Shown here: positions 1 through 4,848 of the stretch, in pieces
How the letters are laid out: each line of letters starts with the position of its first letter
Position numbering within the stretch: the stretch's first letter is position 1
Assembly (NCBI GenBank): GCA_009786045.1
Contig: WQTY01000110.1
Location: 1-6,883 of the forward strand
Length of the DNA stretch: 6,883 nucleotides
Direction: 5' to 3'
Origin: Pseudomonadota bacterium
GTDB taxonomy: Bacteria; Myxococcota_A; Bradymonadia; UBA4248
Notes under the pieces: model-generated
Databases searched by the model: none
Seen by the model: the letters and a program-made list of their open reading frames with translations, nothing else
Told to the model about the DNA's origin: nothing
Made by a program: the position numbers and the translations under genes

Positions 1-933
1 AAAGCCGCCGTCAAAGGCGCGGTGGTCGGCGCCGCCGGAAACCTGGCCGATGGGGCGATTGGCGCGGTCAGTGCCAAGGTCGATCCCATGATTCAGGGTG
101 GTGTCGACAAGTTTAACCAAACGGGTGTTGGGCAGACGCTCGGTGGCGTCAATGCCAACGCTCAGGGTTTTGCCGACAGGACAAGTGCCTGGACCAACAG
201 CCAACGCGAAGCCCGGGCGGATAAGGCCAAAGGGCAGGTATGGGATTCGAAGGGTATCGTCGGTGCCCTCAATGGCGATAAGATCGGGAATCTCGGGGTG
301 AATCTCGATAATGTGGGGATGTTGAAGGAGCGCGAAGAGGAGAGGAAGGCGAAGGCCGAGGAGAAGCGCGCTGAGAGGGAGGCAGAGGCTGAGATAGAGT
401 CTAAGATTGAACCAAAGGTTGAAATCCAGACCGAGCAAGCATCAGAGTCTAAAGCTGAGCCGGAAGCAGGGTTAGAGGCTGTGGCAGCTGGGGGATTGAT
501 GACGGAGAAGCGCACGGAGGCTGGAGCTGAGCCAGAGCTGGAGTCTAAGATCGAGCTAGAAACAGCGCACAACACGACGCGTTCGGATCGAGACGAGTAT
601 GATACCAAGTCGCCAAATCTTGAAGCTTTACATAAAAAGTATAAAGCTTTGGAACGTGCACAGACAAAATATGAACGTGAGAAAGTTTTACCTGATGGTC
701 GGATTCGCTACTATGAGAAGGAACGTCCAGCACACAAACCTGGGCCAACACGTGGGAACAGTACTGTTGTAGAGTATAATCCTAAAACTGGCTCGGTTCG
801 GCTCTGGATGGAAAGTTACAACCATTCTGGAGAGGTCACACGCGTTCATCCAAAATCTATTAACGGACAAGAACTAAATGCTCCTCATTATCCTCTAACC
901 AAATCAGAAATCGAGGCTAAAGATGTACGATAA
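1..933 (+). CDS. C-terminal part of a polymorphic toxin (5' end outside window)
   Basis: The reading frame is open through the left edge, so only the last 310 residues are visible; the GTG at 22 is internal, not a supported start. Order: a Gly/Ala-rich segment (about residues 1-30), a conserved pre-toxin segment (about 30-105) with TGVGQ and WTNSQRE, a Lys/Glu/Ala linker (about 107-195) with recurring ESKIE-like motifs, and a distinct C-terminal domain (about 200-310). The last domain holds DGRIRYY, PGPTRG, EYNPKTG, W-MESYNHSG and RVHPKSING, with His275, His283 and His296 as notable residues. I recall similar tips at the ends of Rhs-type and other polymorphic toxins; I cannot name the Pfam family or its activity. 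Sampled GC falls from about 55-63% (61-180) to 40% (661-720), as expected for an exchanged tip. The downstream overlapping small gene fits an immunity protein. The delivery route (T6SS, Rhs, other) cannot be judged without the N-terminus. Confidence 0.75.
   Translation, partial: KAAVKGAVVGAAGNLADGAIGAVSAKVDPMIQGGVDKFNQTGVGQTLGGVNANAQGFADRTSAWTNSQREARADKAKGQVWDSKGIVGALNGDKIGNLGVNLDNVGMLKEREEERKAKAEEKRAEREAEAEIESKIEPKVEIQTEQASESKAEPEAGLEAVAAGGLMTEKRTEAGAEPELESKIELETAHNTTRSDRDEYDTKSPNLEALHKKYKALERAQTKYEREKVLPDGRIRYYEKERPAHKPGPTRGNSTVVEYNPKTGSVRLWMESYNHSGEVTRVHPKSINGQELNAPHYPLTKSEIEAKDVR
106..309 (+). repeat. Direct repeat copy 1: pre-toxin segment (copy 2 at 1429-1632)
   Basis: These 68 codons (DKF to LD) match the decayed copy at 1429-1632 without any gap; I count 44 identical residues of 68. 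The longest exact DNA block I noted is the 11 bases at 196-206 and 1519-1529. The two copies flank the linker, toxin tip and immunity gene. Homologous recombination between such copies is the known route by which rhs and cdiA loci exchange tips; that it happens here is inference. Confidence 0.75.
397..557 (+). repeat. Imperfect ESK-I/A-E repeat in toxin linker
   Basis: The sequence gagtctaa is found at 397, 445 and 541, each time followed by a variant encoding K-I/A-E (ESKIEPK, ESKAEPE, ESKIELE). The repeats lie in a long charged linker, probably helical or disordered, between the conserved pre-toxin segment and the toxin tip. They look like low-complexity expansion rather than a separate domain. 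Confidence 0.55.
913..916 (+). promoter_or_regulatory. Weak ribosome binding site for the immunity gene
   Basis: GAGG lies six bases before the ATG at 923, inside the end of the toxin gene. With the 11-base gene overlap it supports the ATG at 923 as the start and suggests coupled translation of toxin and immunity protein. Confidence 0.45.
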
Positions 934-1408
934 TCTTACAGAATTAGAATTTTTGAGGACAATCCATAAACTTGCAAAAAAACAATCTCCGTTTCAGGAG
1001 ATTTCATCGTTTGCGTTTGAGATCTATACCCTATGGATGGATAAAGATTGGCGAGGTGAAGTATGCGATTTTTGTCGAGATATAATGGTATGCGATGATC
1101 CTGATTTTGCTTGGACGTACGACGAAATCTTAACGACGATTTCGAAGCTGATAGGAGAGTCATATGTGGATATCATTGAATATGCGTATCTCTGGAAAAA
1201 AGGTGAAGACGAGTATGTTCTCGAAAATGTTTCTGACAGCGATTTGAGCAGTATTACAGACAATGACATTACAAATAGCTTACTAATAGTTAATAAACGT
1301 AGCAAGAGTGTGGTGATCATTGAAGATGCCACAATGGAGCTTGAAGTAATCCGTGAGATGATAAAACGTGGCGTTCGCATCTATAAGTCGTTGGAGGAGC
1401 TTTCTTGA
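923..1408 (+). CDS. Probable immunity protein to the upstream toxin
   Basis: A 161-residue acidic, soluble-looking protein with no signal peptide or membrane segment, so probably cytoplasmic. It begins inside the toxin gene (11-base overlap, different frame), the usual order of toxin then immunity in polymorphic-toxin loci. The role assigned is to bind and neutralise the cognate toxin tip; this rests on position, size and acidity, not on a recognised family. Visible features are Trp- and Asp-rich segments near residues 37-68 (LWMDKDW, DDPDFAWTYDE), two Cys close together (CDFC), and a C-terminal stretch with a short hydrophobic beta-like run (SVVIIED) followed by a helix-like LEVIREMIKRG. Sampled GC is about 40% (1201-1260), matching the toxin tip and lower than the conserved part upstream, so tip and immunity probably arrived together. 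The stop overlaps the ATG that opens the decayed repeat. Confidence 0.7.
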   Translation: MYDNLTELEFLRTIHKLAKKQSPFQEISSFAFEIYTLWMDKDWRGEVCDFCRDIMVCDDPDFAWTYDEILTTISKLIGESYVDIIEYAYLWKKGEDEYVLENVSDSDLSSITDNDITNSLLIVNKRSKSVVIIEDATMELEVIREMIKRGVRIYKSLEELS

Positions 1409-1650
1409 TGGATTTGCAGTACTCCATCGACAAATTTGACCATACTGGCGTAGGGCAAAGGATCGGTGGCGCCAATGTCAGTGCATAGGGCTTTGCTGAC
1501 AGGGCAAGTACCTGGACAAACAGCCAACGAGAAACCAAAGCAGATAAAGCCAAGAGGAAGGTTTAAAATGCAACGGATATCACCGGTGCTTTGCAGGGTG
1601 ACAAGATCAGAAACCCTGGGGTGAGTCTTGATGAAGATAATGAGTGGAGA
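1408..1650 (+). pseudogene. Decayed orphan pre-toxin module (second copy of the toxin segment)
   Basis: Translation in the toxin's frame class from the ATG at 1408 gives DKF, TGVGQ, GFADR, WTNSQRE, ADKAK, GAL and GDKI blocks colinear with the toxin's residues 36-103 (44 of 68 identical). Two stops interrupt it: TAG at 1486-1488 where the intact copy has CAG (Gln), and TAA at 1564-1566 where it has TGG (Trp). There is no insertion or deletion over the 68 codons. Similarity fades near 1632-1650, just before the ligase start, so the toxin tip and immunity gene that should follow are absent. Such displaced modules with a short homologous leader and no N-terminus are known as orphan modules in rhs and cdiA loci. 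This one has lost its toxin part. It also accounts for the roughly 250-base gap between the immunity gene and the ligase. Confidence 0.8.
1646..1650 (+). promoter_or_regulatory. Ribosome binding site deciding the ligase start
   Basis: GGAGA lies eight bases before the ATG at 1659 and favours that ATG over the in-frame GTG at 1644, which has only a poor purine run upstream. The site falls at the very end of the region similar to the toxin, so the remnant may now serve as the ligase leader. Confidence 0.55.
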
Positions 1651-1658
1651 ATACGTTC

Positions 1659-4600
1659 ATGGCAAAATTGCACGACGACAAGTTAAAACAGCTATCTCTA
1701 TTCGGAGCAGGTCACCGGGATAACACATCCATGCCCACTGACAGTTCATCAGAACATATGCCCTTACAGAACCAACCCAAATCCTTTTTAGAAATGGATG
1801 CTGCTCAGCTTGCTGCTGAGATTCGCCGCCATGACAAGCTCTATTACGAAGAGGGTGCCCCAGAAATCAGCGATGATACGTATGATGCCATGCGCAAAAG
1901 GCTTCAGCAGCTGGATCCGTCAAATCCGATACTGAACATGGTCGGCTATGCCAGTCATGACGCAGCCGAAGTTTCAGGAACCAAAGCAACGCGCCGAAGT
2001 GTGGAGCATATCCCCCGCATGCTGTCTCTGAAAAAAGTCTCTGTTGAAGGGCTGCTCAAGCCCCCTGACAAGGCGGCCGCAGAGGAAACTGCCATGATAC
2101 AGGAAGACACGGAGGAGAACTCCCTCGAAAGATGGGTGCAGGGGGAGGAAATCCGAAAAGAGGTAAAACCTTTCGGTGGGATATTTACAGGGACACCTAA
2201 AATCGATGGTTTGGCGTGTTGCCTGCGATATGCCCATGATGGCAGCCTAATCCTGGCGGCAACGCGCGGGGATGGTGAAAAAGGTGACAATGTTACCGAT
2301 AATGCACGCTATGTTGGCAATATCCCCGCGCATATCCCTGCGCAAGGTGTCGACATTGAGATACGGGGAGAAATTTACATGCCCTTATCCTCGTTCTGGC
2401 AGTTTGACAGCGCCAAAAGTCCGAGAAACATGGCCGTGGGAGGGATGCGCCAAAAAGATTCCAAGGAAACAGCTAGCTTTGGCCTGAAGTTTTTTGCCTT
2501 CGATATCCTACATCTGAATCTGGACACGGAAGAACAAAAGTTCGCAAAAATGCGAGAACTTGGCTTCGAGCCTGCGCCACACACATTGCTGTCAGAAGAC
2601 ACGCTCTCCGAGTACTGCGCGCGCATGCTTAAGGATCGCGAATCATGGGACTTCGAGGCAGACGGCCTGGTATTTAAAGCCAATGCCGTCGCTCTGCATC
2701 GCACACTTGGTGAAACCGACCATCACCCCAGATACGCCATTGCCTACAAATTCCCGACGAAAAGAGGCATCACGACGTTGCTCGACATTGAGTGGCAAGT
2801 CGCAAAGACCGGCGCCATCACGCCTGTAGCTGTGTTTGCACCAACCCTGCTTGATGGCGCAATCCTTAGGCGCGCTACCCTCGTGCACGCAGCACACGCC
2901 ATTGAAAAACTTGCCCTGCACGCAGGCGACAAAATTCTGGTTTCCCGGCGAGGCGGCGTCATCCCATGTGTAGAAAAGGTCATAGAGCAAAATACAGCTG
3001 GAAACGTCTTCGAAGCCCCATCAACGTGCCCATCGTGTGGTGCCCCTGCGTGTCGAGAGGGGCTCTCTCTGATGTGTTCGATACCAGAAAATTGTCCGTC
3101 GATGGGTCAGGCGCTGATCGAAAACTTTGTCAAGGTTGTGGAATGCATGGGGTTTGGCGAAAAAATTATTGCCAACCTCTACGATAATGATCTCGTCACA
3201 ACGCCAGCCGATTTGTATCGCCTAAAGCTGGAAGACCTGGCAATAGCCCTCTCTCAAAGCGGCAATAGCGACGCCGTGTTGCCGCAAAAGCTCTACGACA
3301 GCATCCAGGCAGCACGCAAAATGACGCTCGCGCAATTTTTGGAGGCATTGTCAATCCCTGCCCTGGGAAAGGTAACAGCCAACGATTTAGCAGAAAACTT
3401 TGGTACCCTTGAAGCCCTGTTGGAAGCAAGTCTTGATGAGCTGGTCAAGGCGCTGTACGAAACTGATGAACAGGAACCGGCTGATAAAACCTATAAAGCA
3501 TGGTACTCAAAAATCCAGTCAGCAACACTGCTTTCGAGAGAAAGTGTTCGCGACTTTTGGCTTCGTGTCATCAATAGGCCGAATAGTATCCTGGAAAAAG
3601 AAGCTCAAGCCATAGAAAAGAGGTTTTCAGACATTCCAACATTATTGGCAGCATCCAGAGAGTCTGTTAAAGAGTGTCTTAAGCAAAACAGACAACTTGC
3701 CCCTGCGACTCGCCAACAAAGATACTCAAAGATCCACACGACACCGCTCGTTAAAGGGGAAAATGTCGCGTCGTTTTGGCTTCGCGCCACATCACAACCA
3801 ATGAAGGACGCCTGTGCTGTAGAAAAAGAATTCTCGGACATTTCGACGTTGCAAATGGCTTCGTGGGAGTCCCTCAAAGCATGCATTGAACGGGAGCGTT
3901 TCTTGGAGAAGGTCGTGCGGGCACGAAATATTTACGATGGCCTGCACCAAAAAAGAGCAACATTGATTTCCAACTTACGCACGCATGTCGAAATCGACTC
4001 TCCATCGCCAACAACACTAACAGAAGGGCGTTTTTCAGGCATGACGTTTGTGTTCTCGGATATTTTCGAATCCATCGAATATGGGGAAGCTACACGTGCC
4101 GTCCAAGTTCTTGGAGGCAGAATTGTCTCAGGTGTCTCAAAAAATGTGAATGTCCTTGTGACTACGGCTACGTCAAGCTTGAGTAGTAAGTTAGCAAGAG
4201 CTGTTGCATTAAACGCAAGTGGAGCTAAGATCATTTTGTGGACAGAGGAGGAATTCCTGAAGGAGGTCAATGCAGGCATGGAGGCATTGAAAGCAACTGA
4301 TGAGGATGAGTACCAAAGAAGGGTTAAGGCCACACAAAGCGAGGAAAACGAAAAAGAGCTAGCCAAGAAGATGTTTTTTGTACGTCGAGCAATTCAAGCC
4401 AGAGATTCCAAGAGCATAGGAGAGTTGCCATCCACACCAGAGGAAGGGATCCAAGGAAAAATATTTTTGTTCACAGGAACGCTCTCCTCTATGAAGCGCA
4501 AAGAAGCGCAGCAGTTGGTCGAATCCATGGGGGGCAAAATCGCCTCGGGTGTCTCGGCAAATCTGGACGTCCTCGTGTCCACTTCGACGACATCGACCAA

Positions 4601-4736
4601 ATGGAAGATGGCAGAAGCGCTGAATGCAAGCGAGGCCAGGATCGCTCTTTGGACAGAAGAGGACTTTTTGAAGGCCATAAAGCAACCCTCCTTGCAAGAT
4701 CAAACTGATTTGATCGCACTCCAACCAAAATTGTGA
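1659..4736 (+). CDS. ligA: NAD+-dependent DNA ligase, oversized, with repeated HhH-like units and two BRCT domains
   Basis: Cytoplasmic enzyme that seals 3'-OH/5'-phosphate nicks using NAD+. Domains in the 1025-residue product: polar tail (1-44); Ia NAD+-binding part (45-97, HDKLYY and ISDDTYD); nucleotidyltransferase (about 120-366) with MLSL, catalytic K181 in KIDG, ATRGDG, R236-E238, R256, R264, D335, K340 and K364; OB fold (about 370-445, TGAITPV); zinc finger C457, C460, C473, C479; HhH region from about 495, followed by added HhH-like units (about 613-745); BRCT at about 785-870 and 927-1006, each with a GG pair and a late Trp (W861, W998). Usual LigA is about 670 residues with one BRCT. 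Differences from E. coli LigA (recalled): T179 replaces the Glu two residues before the lysine, K383 replaces Arg in GRTG, and the OB HNADEI motif is altered. The core looks active. Housekeeping enzyme or extra paralogue cannot be decided here. The GTG at 1644 is an alternative start. Confidence 0.93.
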   Translation: MAKLHDDKLKQLSLFGAGHRDNTSMPTDSSSEHMPLQNQPKSFLEMDAAQLAAEIRRHDKLYYEEGAPEISDDTYDAMRKRLQQLDPSNPILNMVGYASHDAAEVSGTKATRRSVEHIPRMLSLKKVSVEGLLKPPDKAAAEETAMIQEDTEENSLERWVQGEEIRKEVKPFGGIFTGTPKIDGLACCLRYAHDGSLILAATRGDGEKGDNVTDNARYVGNIPAHIPAQGVDIEIRGEIYMPLSSFWQFDSAKSPRNMAVGGMRQKDSKETASFGLKFFAFDILHLNLDTEEQKFAKMRELGFEPAPHTLLSEDTLSEYCARMLKDRESWDFEADGLVFKANAVALHRTLGETDHHPRYAIAYKFPTKRGITTLLDIEWQVAKTGAITPVAVFAPTLLDGAILRRATLVHAAHAIEKLALHAGDKILVSRRGGVIPCVEKVIEQNTAGNVFEAPSTCPSCGAPACREGLSLMCSIPENCPSMGQALIENFVKVVECMGFGEKIIANLYDNDLVTTPADLYRLKLEDLAIALSQSGNSDAVLPQKLYDSIQAARKMTLAQFLEALSIPALGKVTANDLAENFGTLEALLEASLDELVKALYETDEQEPADKTYKAWYSKIQSATLLSRESVRDFWLRVINRPNSILEKEAQAIEKRFSDIPTLLAASRESVKECLKQNRQLAPATRQQRYSKIHTTPLVKGENVASFWLRATSQPMKDACAVEKEFSDISTLQMASWESLKACIERERFLEKVVRARNIYDGLHQKRATLISNLRTHVEIDSPSPTTLTEGRFSGMTFVFSDIFESIEYGEATRAVQVLGGRIVSGVSKNVNVLVTTATSSLSSKLARAVALNASGAKIILWTEEEFLKEVNAGMEALKATDEDEYQRRVKATQSEENEKELAKKMFFVRRAIQARDSKSIGELPSTPEEGIQGKIFLFTGTLSSMKRKEAQQLVESMGGKIASGVSANLDVLVSTSTTSTKWKMAEALNASEARIALWTEEDFLKAIKQPSLQDQTDLIALQPKL
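3495..3887 (+). repeat. Duplicated HhH-like units inside the ligase
   Basis: Residues 613-674 and 687-743 of the ligase align with each other: WYSKIQ with RYSKIH, FWLRVINRP with FWLRATSQP, EKRFSDIPTLLAAS with EKEFSDISTLQMAS, and VKECL with LKACI. The same F-x-x-(I/L)-x-x-L-x-x-A-S pattern occurs once more just upstream (ENFGTLEALLEAS, from residue 579), where it belongs to the normal HhH domain. There are thus three related units where an ordinary LigA has one. The first half of the first unit also resembles the normal end of the HhH domain, so the extra units probably arose by tandem duplication of its C-terminal half. Confidence 0.65.
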
Positions 4737-4848
4737 GAACAAATCATACCGCCAAAAACGTCATTGTGGTAGGATAATATGGGGTGTGTATTAAGCCGCG
4801 CCATGTGACAAACTCATTTTTTGCCCAACCAAAAAACCAGGAGATATA
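4737..4848 (+). other. Intergenic region between ligase and lipoprotein genes
   Basis: A 112-base gap with no coding potential. It contains a 7-base AT-type inverted repeat (TTTTTTG at 4817-4823, CAAAAAA at 4830-4836, six-base loop), too weak to call a terminator. I see no convincing -35/-10 promoter pair and no GC-rich stem followed by a T run. Confidence 0.4.
4839..4843 (+). promoter_or_regulatory. Ribosome binding site of the lipoprotein gene
   Basis: AGGAG stands five bases before the ATG at 4849. It fixes the start, which is directly followed by a plausible lipoprotein signal peptide. Confidence 0.7.

Noticed and set aside
22..24. GTG at 22 as the toxin gene start
   Set aside because: The frame is open to base 1 with coding-like Ala/Lys/Gly residues, no ribosome binding site precedes the GTG, and a toxin of this type needs a long N-terminal part.
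162..608. 148-codon minus-strand open frame opposite the toxin linker
   Set aside because: Ser/Ala-rich antisense shadow of the Lys/Glu/Ala linker with no recognisable motif. A similar shadow appears opposite the remnant only because the + strand sequences are related.
1486..1566. Stop-codon recoding or readthrough in the second pre-toxin copy
   Set aside because: TAG replaces Gln and TAA replaces Trp, so no single reassignment explains both. The neighbouring genes end in ordinary TAA and TGA stops. Plain decay is simpler.
3932..4366. 144-codon minus-strand open frame opposite the first BRCT
   Set aside because: Antisense to a well-supported ligase domain, with no family resemblance or binding site.
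4773..4778. GATAAT as a -10 box for the lipoprotein gene
   Set aside because: No acceptable -35 hexamer lies 16-18 bases upstream and there is no TG extension, so a single hexamer match is not enough.
4817..4836. Inverted repeat as a transcription terminator after the ligase
   Set aside because: The stem is almost all A-T with a single G-C pair, and it lies just upstream of the lipoprotein ribosome binding site. It does not have the GC-rich stem plus T tract of an intrinsic terminator.
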